From assembly GCA_947374445.1 (NCBI GenBank), contig CANCBY010000156.1:1-6070 (forward strand): 6,070 nt of DNA, given 5' to 3'. Below the pieces are notes generated by a model. The model did no database searches and had not been told where the DNA came from. It was given only the letters and a program-made list of their open reading frames with translations. Position numbers and translations under genes: made by a program. Shown piece after piece: positions 1-5,410 of the stretch (position 1 is its first letter; the number at the start of each line of letters is the position of its first letter). This stretch comes from Pseudobdellovibrionaceae bacterium. GTDB lineage: Bacteria; Bdellovibrionota; Bdellovibrionia; Bdellovibrionales; Bdellovibrionaceae.

Positions 1-1167
1 CTCGCTTTTGCAACAGCTGAGCTTTTTGGTTATCAGGAGATTGCGACGCCGATATTTGAGTTTTCAGATGTGTTTCATCGCACACTTGGCGAAACTTCTG
101 ACGCTGTCACCAAAGAGACTTACACTTTTACTGACCGCGGTGGTGAAGAGATCACGCTTCGTCCCGAAGGCACGGCCGGAATCGCTAGAGCTTTTATCTC
201 CAATGGCTTGCAACAGAATTTACCTCTGAAATTTTATTACTCAGGACCAATGTTTCGCTACGAGCGCCCACAGAAAGGCCGCTACCGCCAATTTCATCAA
301 ATCGGTGTTGAGTGCCTTGGCCTGGAGACTCCAACTGCCGACGTCGAGTGTTTAGCTTTGGCAGCGCAAATCTTTCAACGCTTAGGATTGCAAGACAAAG
401 TGCAACTCGAGATCAATTCTCTAGGTGATCACGAATCACGCGCAAAGCACAAAGATCTTTTGGTCACTTATCTCAAGGACTTTACTTCGGAGCTATCTGC
501 AGACTCACAAACTCGGCTTGTTAAAAATCCATTGCGGATCTTGGATTCAAAAGATGCAAATGATCAAAAGATTTTAATGGGAGCTCCTCTGCTCAAAGAT
601 TGTCTGAATGAAAAATCAAAACAGTTTTTTGGTGAAGTGCTCGAAGGCCTATCAACCCTCAGCATCCCTTATGTTTTGAATGACCGCCTCGTCCGAGGAT
701 TAGATTATTACACCCACACCGTTTTTGAGTTCACAACGTCTCTGCTCGGAGCTCAGTCCGCAGTGCTTGCAGGAGGCAGATACGATGGACTGATTGAACT
801 TATGGGGGGACCGTCAACTTCGGGAGTTGGCTGGGCCTCTGGCATGGAAAGACTTTCTCTCTTGGTAGATGCTGCCAAGCTCGTCACTGTTCACCCGGTG
901 GTGGCCGTAATTTCAGCTGATGACAAGGCCGATGTGTTTTGCCTTAAGCTTGCGCACCAATTGCGCTCACAGAGTTTTCACTGCGAACTCGTCGCTGGTG
1001 GCAATGTTGGTAAAAAAATGAAACGCGCCAATAAAATTGGTGCGACTTGGGCTTTGATTATTGGCGATAGTGAGCTTGCGCAAAACAGCATCACTGTGAA
1101 GAATCTGATCAAAGGGGAACAAAATATTGTTCCCGCTGATCAAATCGCGGCAGCACTAAAATCCTAG
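1..1167 (+). CDS. hisS: Histidyl-tRNA synthetase, 5'-truncated by the window edge
   Basis: Cytoplasmic class II aminoacyl-tRNA synthetase that charges tRNA-His with histidine using ATP. The frame is open from base 1 and gives 388 residues; compared with the usual ~420, about 25-30 N-terminal residues lie before the window. GTG at 70 is an internal Val codon, not the start. Visible landmarks (numbered from base 1): the motif 1 region near residues 13-40 (EIATPIFEF...GETSD), the [12 protein letters not shown] segment, motif 2 [19 protein letters not shown] at 82-100, the HisRS signature [15 protein letters not shown] around 230-244 with the catalytic Arg at about 232, AGGRYDGL, and motif 3 [13 protein letters not shown]-terminal anticodon-binding domain ([11 protein letters not shown]... 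to the end) is complete. The TAG stop overlaps the stop of the convergent lgt gene. No sign of damage. Identification is secure. Confidence 0.97.
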   Translation, partial: LAFATAELFGYQEIATPIFEFSDVFHRTLGETSDAVTKETYTFTDRGGEEITLRPEGTAGIARAFISNGLQQNLPLKFYYSGPMFRYERPQKGRYRQFHQIGVECLGLETPTADVECLALAAQIFQRLGLQDKVQLEINSLGDHESRAKHKDLLVTYLKDFTSELSADSQTRLVKNPLRILDSKDANDQKILMGAPLLKDCLNEKSKQFFGEVLEGLSTLSIPYVLNDRLVRGLDYYTHTVFEFTTSLLGAQSAVLAGGRYDGLIELMGGPSTSGVGWASGMERLSLLVDAAKLVTVHPVVAVISADDKADVFCLKLAHQLRSQSFHCELVAGGNVGKKMKRANKIGATWALIIGDSELAQNSITVKNLIKGEQNIVPADQIAAALKS

Positions 1168-2225
1168 CGTCGACCCAGGCGAACGTTTTGGCCTTTGCCC
1201 CAGCCCGGAGTGGCAAGGCCTTCACGACGGCCAAACATAAATAATAAAATCAGTCCAACCGCTAACATCCCAACGCTGAGCCATTGGCCACGAGTGAGTC
1301 CTAGTAAGCCAAAGCCTAAGTGAGCATCTGGAGTTCTAAATTCCTCATCGATGATTCTCACGACAGCGTAGAGACAAACAAAAGTGGCGCCAATCACACC
1401 TTGCTTGCGCGGTTTATACCAGAGCAAAAAGAGCACGATAAAAATAAAAAGTCCCTCACCTGCAGCGGCATACAACTGCGATGGATGACGAGCCACGAGC
1501 AATGGACCCAAGGCCTGTTTGACCGCAGCATTTCCGCTCTGAACAGCGTCGATAATCTGGTAGATCGTGTTATTCACAAAATCTCTCGCGCTATAGTCTA
1601 AGCGCATTTTATCAACCATTTCTAAAAATCGATCACGACTCACGCCCGGAAGTTTTTCAACCACGCTTGCAAGTTCAGGCAATCGCGAAGGTTCAGCCGA
1701 AGGCCACAGCAATAAGTCGCTCGGAAATTTTACACCCAATGGAAAATTAGGATCGCAAGGTCTGCCGACCAATTCGCCATTTACAAAGTTAGCGAGACGC
1801 CCAAAAAAGATTCCAATTGGGCCTGCAATCGATACCAAATCATAAAGATAATTCTGACTGATGCGATATTTTCGCGCAAAAAGAAAGCACGCAACCACAA
1901 GCCCGATCATTCCTCCATGACTTGCCATCCCGCCTTCGTTCACCGCAAGAACTCCCCAAAAAGGCAGTTCGGGCTTAAATTTCAAAAACAAATCGGGACT
2001 ATAAAATAAGCAATACCCTAAGCGCCCACCAGCCAAAATTCCGATGGCACCATAAGTCACAAAATCACTGACCATTTCTGCGGTGAGTCCCATTTTTTGT
2101 CTTCGTGCGAGCCATTGAAACAAAAAATAGGCGCAAATAAAACCTGTCATGTAAGAGAGGCCATACCAACGAATTCCAATATCCCCAGTGATTCTCCATA
2201 AAAAGGGACTAAAGTCATGAATCAT
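1164..2225 (-). CDS. lgt: Prolipoprotein diacylglyceryl transferase (Lgt) with enlarged head region
   Basis: Inner-membrane enzyme that transfers diacylglycerol from phosphatidylglycerol to the lipobox cysteine of prolipoproteins, the first step of lipoprotein maturation. The 353 residues show [11 protein letters not shown] (19-29), GGRLGY, the HGG motif with His103, the family signature [13 protein letters not shown] (142-154, with Arg143, Asn146, Glu151 and Gly154), RHPSQLY (246-252) and [11 protein letters not shown] (290-300, with Arg290 and Glu294 matching the essential Arg239/Glu243 pair of E. coli). About seven hydrophobic membrane segments are evident. E. coli Lgt has about 290 residues; here the stretch between GELVGR and RHPSQLY is roughly 50 residues longer and charged, enlarging the periplasmic head. 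Start: ATG at 2225 with GGAG five bases upstream (2231-2234 on the plus strand). Divergent from the desaturase; convergent and overlapping with hisS. Confidence 0.97.
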   Translation of the reverse strand: MIHDFSPFLWRITGDIGIRWYGLSYMTGFICAYFLFQWLARRQKMGLTAEMVSDFVTYGAIGILAGGRLGYCLFYSPDLFLKFKPELPFWGVLAVNEGGMASHGGMIGLVVACFLFARKYRISQNYLYDLVSIAGPIGIFFGRLANFVNGELVGRPCDPNFPLGVKFPSDLLLWPSAEPSRLPELASVVEKLPGVSRDRFLEMVDKMRLDYSARDFVNNTIYQIIDAVQSGNAAVKQALGPLLVARHPSQLYAAAGEGLFIFIVLFLLWYKPRKQGVIGATFVCLYAVVRIIDEEFRTPDAHLGFGLLGLTRGQWLSVGMLAVGLILLFMFGRREGLATPGWGKGQNVRLGRR

Positions 2226-2274
2226 AAACTCTCCTCGCCGAGCATTTGCTCAACGTGAATGAAACCGAAATGAG

Positions 2275-2302
2275 ATTATCCTAATGTCAGATTTTGCTTC
2301 AA
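2275..2302 (-). promoter_or_regulatory. Predicted sigma-70-type promoter of lgt
   Basis: Read on the minus strand, TTGAAG (2302-2297, four of six matches to the -35 consensus) is followed after 16 bases by GATAAT (2280-2275, five of six matches to the -10 consensus). Transcription would begin near 2268, giving a leader of about 40 bases before the lgt start with its ribosome binding site. This is a consensus match only; no experimental support is visible. Confidence 0.5.
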
Positions 2303-2340
2303 GCCAACAAAAAACCAGTCTTTTATCTACGGAATATGGC

Positions 2341-2354
2341 AGAATATTCTAGAA
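2341..2354. repeat. Overlapping palindromes AGAATATTCT / TTCTAGAA upstream of the desaturase gene
   Basis: A perfect 10-bp palindrome (2341-2350) overlaps a perfect 8-bp palindrome (2347-2354), so GAA/TTC units alternate three times. A direct copy of GAATAT lies ten bases upstream at 2332-2337. The element sits about 40 bases before the desaturase start codon, where a promoter or operator is expected. TATTCT at 2345-2350 could serve as a weak -10 box, but its -35 partner (TTTATC, 2322-2327) matches poorly. A repressor site controlling desaturase expression is plausible; chance in AT-rich DNA is also possible. Confidence 0.3.
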
Positions 2355-2381
2355 AACATTTTTAAAGCTACGGACCCAGCG

Positions 2382-2387
2382 AAGGAG
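2382..2387 (+). promoter_or_regulatory. Ribosome binding site of the desaturase gene
   Basis: AAGGAG lies six bases before the ATG at 2394, a near-ideal Shine-Dalgarno sequence that fixes this start. It contrasts with the two downstream plus-strand genes at 3655 and 4617, which have none. Confidence 0.8.
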
Positions 2388-2393
2388 TGCGCA

Positions 2394-3533
2394 ATGTTTA
2401 AAACTCTATCTTCACTTTATCACAAAATTGCTCAGAAAATCTCTAGCAAAGAAATCTACTGGCCAACCACTCTTTTCTTGATCATCACTCCGCTTGTAGC
2501 TTTTATTTTTATCCCTATATATTTTTACGTCGAAGGATTTCCTTGGGGTATTTTGATCTTCGCGTTGGTTTTTGCTGGCCTTACAAATCTCAGCATCACT
2601 GCTGGCTATCATCGTTTGTTTTCACACAAAAGCTATGAGGCCCACGCACTGGTCAGAGCTGCCTACCTATTGATTGGCGCTTCAGCTTGGCAAGGTTCGG
2701 CCCTCAAATGGTCAGCCGATCATCGCAAACATCACTCCAAAGTTGACAGCGAAGAAGATCCTTACAGCATCAGCAAAGGTTTTTGGTACGCTCACATGGG
2801 CTGGTTGTTTTTCAAAAGCTCTGTAGATCAAAAACCTTCAGCTCCTGATCTTGAAAAAGATTGGATGATTCGCTTTCAACACGAATACTATGTTCCACTT
2901 GCAATTTTGATGAGCTTTGGTTTTCCGATGGCTGTGGGAGCAATGATGTCTGCTCCTTGGGCGGGTCTGATGATCGGTGGAGCACTACGTGTGGTGCTCA
3001 CTCAGCAGAGCACATTTTTTGTGAACTCTTTGTCTCACACTCTTGGCAAACAAACTTACACCGACGAAATTTCAGCTCGTGATAGCCTGATCGTGGCCTT
3101 TTTAACTCATGGTGAGGGCTATCATAATTTTCATCATAAATTTCAGATTGATTACCGCAATGGCATTCGCTGGTACCAATGGGATCCAACAAAGTGGACC
3201 ATTCGCGGGCTTGCCCTCTTGGGTCTTGCAAAAAAATTGCGAAAAATTTCTGAGCAAGAAATCCTCAAAGCTAAACTGCAAATGGATGAACTGCGACTCA
3301 AATCTCGCGGATTTTCAGCCGACAAAATCGAACAAGCCCGCAACCGCATCCTGCAAGCACAAGCCTCTATGCGCGCTGCTAAAGCCGAGTATCAACGCCT
3401 TAAGCTTGAAGCTTCGGTGGTCTCTCAGCGCCGCCTCGAAGAGCTCAAACTTGAGATCGAGCTTGCACGGCTTGATTTTCAATTTGCTCGTAGGCAGTGG
3501 AAAACTTTTTTGACCGCGCCCGTGCCGGTATAG
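2394..3533 (+). CDS. Membrane fatty acid (acyl-CoA/acyl-lipid) desaturase with helical C-terminal tail
   Basis: Integral inner-membrane di-iron oxygenase that introduces a cis double bond into fatty acyl chains, most likely a delta-9-type enzyme tuning membrane fluidity. The 379 residues contain the three histidine boxes: HRLFSH (73-78, HxxxxH), HRKHH (110-114, HxxHH) and HNFHH (244-248, HxxHH), plus NSLSH (211-215), the extra Asn/His metal-ligand motif of the SCD1-like family. Hydrophobic segments fall at about 24-46, 50-70, 86-105 and 165-205. After the catalytic domain ends (WDPTKW near 263-268), residues about 283-370 are almost entirely charged and helix-forming and look like a coiled coil or helical hairpin; related bacterial desaturases also carry a helical tail. 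A strong ribosome binding site precedes the ATG. Probably a single-gene unit. The preferred substrate (CoA, ACP or phospholipid) and exact position of desaturation cannot be told from sequence. Confidence 0.93.
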   Translation: MFKTLSSLYHKIAQKISSKEIYWPTTLFLIITPLVAFIFIPIYFYVEGFPWGILIFALVFAGLTNLSITAGYHRLFSHKSYEAHALVRAAYLLIGASAWQGSALKWSADHRKHHSKVDSEEDPYSISKGFWYAHMGWLFFKSSVDQKPSAPDLEKDWMIRFQHEYYVPLAILMSFGFPMAVGAMMSAPWAGLMIGGALRVVLTQQSTFFVNSLSHTLGKQTYTDEISARDSLIVAFLTHGEGYHNFHHKFQIDYRNGIRWYQWDPTKWTIRGLALLGLAKKLRKISEQEILKAKLQMDELRLKSRGFSADKIEQARNRILQAQASMRAAKAEYQRLKLEASVVSQRRLEELKLEIELARLDFQFARRQWKTFLTAPVPV

Positions 3534-3596
3534 TACACCGCCCGTCGAAGGCCTTAGATCAAAATTAACCTATCTATAATTAGCGTTGCGAAGACT

Positions 3597-3647
3597 TGGC
3601 ATAAAATAATTCTAATTTGTTGCCAAATATGGCAACTTCTGGCATAA
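3597..3647 (+). repeat. TGGCATAA direct repeats and TGGCA array in the control region
   Basis: TGGCATAA occurs at 3597-3604 and 3640-3647, and a third TGGCA stands at 3630-3634 with its inverse TGCCA at 3621-3625. The same-strand copies are 33 and 10 bases apart, close to whole helical turns, so bound proteins would face the same side of the DNA. Similar tails (TAATTTGTTG after copy one, TAAATTTGTG after copy two) suggest a partial duplication. Together with the inverted repeat it looks like a multi-site operator. Confidence 0.45.
3619..3636. promoter_or_regulatory. Operator-like inverted repeat GTTGCCA-AATA-TGGCAAC
   Basis: Perfect 7-bp arms separated by four bases, centred about 27 bp before the GTG at 3655. 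The left arm contains the predicted -35 box (3620-3625) and the right arm lies in the promoter spacer, so a bound dimer would block RNA polymerase. The likely ligand is the HTH protein encoded at 3948-4250, because antitoxins of such pairs usually repress their own operon. As RNA it would lie upstream of the predicted transcript, so a DNA operator is the better reading. Confidence 0.6.
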
Positions 3648-3648
3648 T
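3620..3648 (+). promoter_or_regulatory. Strong predicted promoter of the toxin-antitoxin-like operon
   Basis: TTGCCA (3620-3625, five of six -35 matches), a 17-base spacer and CATAAT (3643-3648, five of six -10 matches) make one of the best sigma-70-like promoters in the window. Transcription should start about six to seven bases past the -10 box, at or next to base 3655, which is the first base of the GTG start codon. The mRNA would therefore be leaderless. Confidence 0.65.
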
Positions 3649-3654
3649 AAATTT

Positions 3655-3945
3655 GTGAGCCGTCGAGAATACCCCATAAAGATCAGTGTCAATAATTTGC
3701 TTATTACAAAGCTAATCATTGATCCTCATTATGAGCTAAAACACTCTGATAGTATTTCCGATGAACTCATCATTGAGCTGGTGAAAAAACTGGATGGGAT
3801 CGAGCTTGGTGCAGACGACATAGATCCGCCATTCACTTATTTTACATCTGATAAAATAGAGTTGAACGGCAAGTTTTATAAGCTCGTCTGGCTTCTTGAA
3901 GATCACCAAATTTACATTGGCGTAGTGAACGCCTACCGGAGGTAG
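3655..3945 (+). CDS. Small unrecognised protein, candidate toxin of a HigBA-like pair
   Basis: I do not recognise the family with certainty. The 96 residues are soluble, with no signal peptide or membrane segment. A predicted helix with the pattern HYELKHSDSISDELIIELV (25-43) is followed by beta-like segments at about 59-70 and 74-94, ending in GVVNAYRR. The His-x(n)-H, helix, then strand-strand-Arg ending layout loosely recalls the small RelE/BrnT/DUF4258-type toxins, but that is pattern resemblance only. His25, His30, His84, Arg95 and Arg96 are possible functional residues. The start is GTG at 3655: no Shine-Dalgarno sequence precedes it, no other plausible start is present, and the frame is closed by TAA at 3613. 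The next gene, an XRE-type regulator, starts two bases after the stop, in the toxin-first order of HigBA systems. Alternative: an accessory protein of a two-gene regulator unit. Confidence 0.6.
   Translation: MSRREYPIKISVNNLLITKLIIDPHYELKHSDSISDELIIELVKKLDGIELGADDIDPPFTYFTSDKIELNGKFYKLVWLLEDHQIYIGVVNAYRR
3938..3942 (+). promoter_or_regulatory. Ribosome binding site of the HTH gene, inside the last codons of the upstream gene
   Basis: GGAGG, five bases before the ATG at 3948, is formed by the codons for the terminal Arg-Arg of the upstream protein. Ribosomes ending the first gene would be delivered to the second start, so the two proteins are probably translationally coupled. Confidence 0.75.
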
Positions 3946-3947
3946 CT

Positions 3948-4250
3948 ATGGGATTTCCTAGCAAGCAACAGATAGAAAAAGCCCTTAAAAGACTTGAAAA
4001 AGTAGAAGGCACTTTAATGCTGCCCGAGCATCCGACACCACTTCAAAAGTTTCGTTGGGATATTTGTCAGAACTTTCTTAAGTATAAAAGAGTTCACGAA
4101 TGTTCTCAAAAAGAATTGGCTGAAACTCTTGGTGTAGATGAGGCTAAGGTCAGCAAGATTTTACATCACCGCATTGAGGAATTCTCAACGGACAGACTTA
4201 TCACTCTGTATGAAAAACTTGATCCAAATGTGAAGTTGAAGGTCGGTTGA
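3948..4250 (+). CDS. XRE-family helix-turn-helix protein, candidate antitoxin/autorepressor
   Basis: A 100-residue cytoplasmic DNA-binding protein. The core HTH lies at about 53-74: SQKELAETLGVDEAKVSKIL has the XRE pattern of Gln-x-x-(Leu/hydrophobic)-Ala at the first helix, the Gly-Val turn, and the Val-Ser recognition helix. It is followed by a supporting helix with STDRLITLYEKL (80-91). The N-terminal 30 residues are charged and helical (KALKRLEKVEGTL). Layout and length resemble the HigA-like antitoxins described as predicted XRE-type DNA-binding proteins (COG5606 type). It probably binds the inverted repeat at 3619-3636 and neutralises the product of the preceding gene, which is two bases upstream and overlaps its ribosome binding site. 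The DNA-binding assignment is firm; the antitoxin role is inferred from gene order. Confidence 0.8.
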   Translation: MGFPSKQQIEKALKRLEKVEGTLMLPEHPTPLQKFRWDICQNFLKYKRVHECSQKELAETLGVDEAKVSKILHHRIEEFSTDRLITLYEKLDPNVKLKVG

Positions 4251-4293
4251 TTTGAGGGCGGTCGTCCTTACAGCTACTCATTGAAGCGAGGGG

Positions 4294-4491
4294 CTAGTCC
4301 GAACAGCTTTCCCAAGACTCAAATTCAAGTGAGTAACCCGAGGGATCCTTAATATAAAATCGATAAGGCCCCTGATTGGCACCACCAATAATATCTTTTG
4401 GCTTCAAGGTATAATCTGAATCTATGAATTTTTTAAAATATAGTATTCAAATCCAAGATTTGCTTCAACTGCATTTAAACCAAATTCCTCT
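4294..4491 (-). pseudogene. Decayed VOC/glyoxalase-superfamily gene remnant
   Basis: Read on the minus strand, one frame from about 4440 down to the TAG at 4296-4294 encodes a convincing C-terminal end of a VOC (glyoxalase/bleomycin-resistance/dioxygenase) protein: FKKFIDSDYTLKPKD, then IIGGANQGPYRFYIKDPSGY, then SLEFESWESCSD. The pattern FYIKDPSGYSLEFE is the classic last two strands of this fold, with the metal-ligand Glu in SLEFE. The frame closes just upstream; a neighbouring frame (about 4491-4442) continues with EEFGLNAVEANLGFEYY and is itself cut off by TGA at 4494-4492. There is no start codon, and fewer than 70 residues of an expected ~120-130 remain. A frameshift plus loss of the N-terminal half, perhaps with an internal deletion, explains this. 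The substrate of the lost enzyme is unknown. Confidence 0.65.
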
Positions 4492-4540
4492 CAATCAAAT
4501 ATAGAACAACACACCGCTTGCGTCCTTTCCCCCACACTCC

Positions 4541-4573
4541 GCCTCATCTTGAGAATCCGTCTCAGCATGAGGC
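4541..4573. repeat. Strong 33-base hairpin / imperfect inverted repeat upstream of the beta-barrel gene
   Basis: Outer arms GCCTCAT (4541-4547) and ATGAGGC (4567-4573) pair over 7 bp. Inside them, TGAGA (4550-4554) and TCTCA (4560-4564) pair over 5 bp around a five-base loop, and two central positions form one mismatch and one G-U wobble. No T tract follows on either strand, so it is not a standard intrinsic terminator. It lies 44 bp before the ATG at 4617, upstream of the predicted -10 box, so an operator dyad for the downstream gene is the more natural reading. Confidence 0.5.
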
Positions 4574-4604
4574 ACGTAAACTCGCATCTCACTCCCCCGC
4601 CTTG

Positions 4605-4610
4605 TAAAAT
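4605..4610 (+). promoter_or_regulatory. Predicted -10 element of the beta-barrel gene, implying a leaderless transcript
   Basis: TAAAAT (five of six matches) ends six bases before the ATG at 4617, so transcription would start at or next to the start codon. No good -35 box is visible (best is CTCGCA at 4581-4586, three of six, 18-base spacing), so an activator or an alternative sigma factor may be needed. The hairpin just upstream could be the activator site. Confidence 0.4.
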
Positions 4611-4616
4611 AGAGAG

Positions 4617-5408
4617 ATGAAAACACGTCTCGCTTTATTAGCACTAGCTATCGCCGCGGCACTTGCCACAGCACTAAACACCCAAGCGCAAACCGCCAAA
4701 GGCTCAGGCGGCGGGCCAGGTTTTGATTTCAGAAAGAAGTCCACAAACAAAGAGGGCTCGCGGTGGACTCTGCAAGAATGGCTCACTCAAAAAGATCGCA
4801 ATCACTTGATGGATTTGTGGCTTGGCATGTACGCGCCAAGTCCTTACGAATTTTACATCTCAGGTCAAATGCTCAGCTACAGTAGATCGATTGCAACCAC
4901 ACCCGCGGCAGCCACAGACTCCACTCAGTCATATCGCTCGTCTTCGGGTTCTGTGGGCGCCTACGCCACTGTGATTGGCCTTGTCGGCGAGTACGAAAAC
5001 AATACCGAAGAAGGACAAAATGAGCTCTTAGGAAGTCTCAACTTGCGAGTTCTTGGCAACGCTGTTCAAGGCACGCACTTGATCGTGAGCTACGGTCAAC
5101 GCACCAAAAACCAAACCTCAACTGGGACACTGATCACCCTCAGGCAAAATTTTGCGGGAGCGGATTTGGATCTATACTTGATGAAATACTTTGGCTTGCA
5201 CGGAAATTATAAAAGCTTCTCGGCCAATAGTGAAACGACTTTAGGTGACGTATCTGGTTCGAAGAGTGAGGCCGGAGCCTTTATCGATTTTGGAGCCATG
5301 AGAATTTATGGCAATTGGTATTCAGAAAAACAAGATGCGGTTTTATCTTCAACGACCACTCGCACGATCCGAACTGGCGTGCAGAGTGGCCTTAAATTCT
5401 TTTTTTAA
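4617..5408 (+). CDS. Predicted outer-membrane beta-barrel protein of unknown function
   Basis: I do not recognise a named family. The 263 residues begin with a clear Sec signal peptide: Lys2/Arg4, an Ala/Leu-rich core at 5-20, and probable cleavage after Ala24 (TQA). The mature N-terminus is Gly-rich (GSGGGPGFDF), then comes a charged, probably helical stretch with RWTLQEWLTQKDRNHLMDLW (49-68), followed by SPYEFYISGQM. From about 77 on, amphipathic strands alternate with Ser/Thr/Asn/Gly turns, for instance VGAYATVIGLVGEYEN, LLGSLNLRVLG, THLIVSYGQRTK, DLDLYLMKYFGLHG, GAFIDFGAMRIYGNWYSE and TGVQSGLKFFF. I estimate roughly eight strands. The final Phe is the typical C-terminal signal for BAM-mediated outer-membrane insertion. 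The signal peptide fixes the ATG, although no Shine-Dalgarno sequence precedes it. It ends two bases from the convergent protease gene. Barrel call likely; role unknown. Confidence 0.75.
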   Translation: MKTRLALLALAIAAALATALNTQAQTAKGSGGGPGFDFRKKSTNKEGSRWTLQEWLTQKDRNHLMDLWLGMYAPSPYEFYISGQMLSYSRSIATTPAAATDSTQSYRSSSGSVGAYATVIGLVGEYENNTEEGQNELLGSLNLRVLGNAVQGTHLIVSYGQRTKNQTSTGTLITLRQNFAGADLDLYLMKYFGLHGNYKSFSANSETTLGDVSGSKSEAGAFIDFGAMRIYGNWYSEKQDAVLSSTTTRTIRTGVQSGLKFFF

Positions 5409-5410
5409 CT

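Larger units (their letters stand above)
4251..4616. other. 366-bp stretch without an intact gene
   Basis: No open frame here looks like a working gene on either strand. From left to right it contains about 40 bases in which I see nothing specific, a VOC-family gene remnant on the minus strand (about 4294-4491), a GC-rich hairpin (4541-4573) and a -10-like element (4605-4610) directly before the next gene. I find no rho-independent terminator after the HTH gene: no stem is followed by a T run. Confidence 0.7.

Noticed and set aside
70..72. GTG as a possible start of hisS.
   Set aside because: The frame is open to base 1 and the residues before it ([14 protein letters not shown]) are typical conserved HisRS sequence, so it is an internal valine codon.
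1320..1601. Open plus-strand frame of 93 codons.
   Set aside because: It lies entirely opposite the well-supported lgt gene, lacks a ribosome binding site and its product shows no recognisable pattern.
3109..3513. A 134-codon plus-strand frame inside the desaturase gene.
   Set aside because: It overlaps the third histidine box and the helical tail in another frame; its Ser/Lys/Leu-rich product has no domain-like pattern.
3534..3547. GTACACCGCCCGTC resembles the conserved 3' region of 16S rRNA (GTACACACCGCCCGTC).
   Set aside because: Only about a dozen bases match, with a two-base gap, and nothing before or after it resembles 16S rRNA. Best seen as coincidence.
3548..3555. AAGGCCTT palindrome after the desaturase gene as part of a terminator.
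   Set aside because: The palindrome has no loop and is not followed by a T run; no nearby stem has terminator form.
3575..3580. Perfect TATAAT as an upstream promoter for the toxin-like operon.
   Set aside because: No adequate -35 box lies 15-19 bases upstream (best three of six), whereas the promoter at 3620-3648 matches both boxes and is better placed.
4589..4786. Minus-strand frame of 65 codons overlapping the start of the beta-barrel gene.
   Set aside because: It is antisense to the signal peptide coding region; the plus-strand reading has a clear signal peptide and C-terminal Phe, while this one has no supporting feature.
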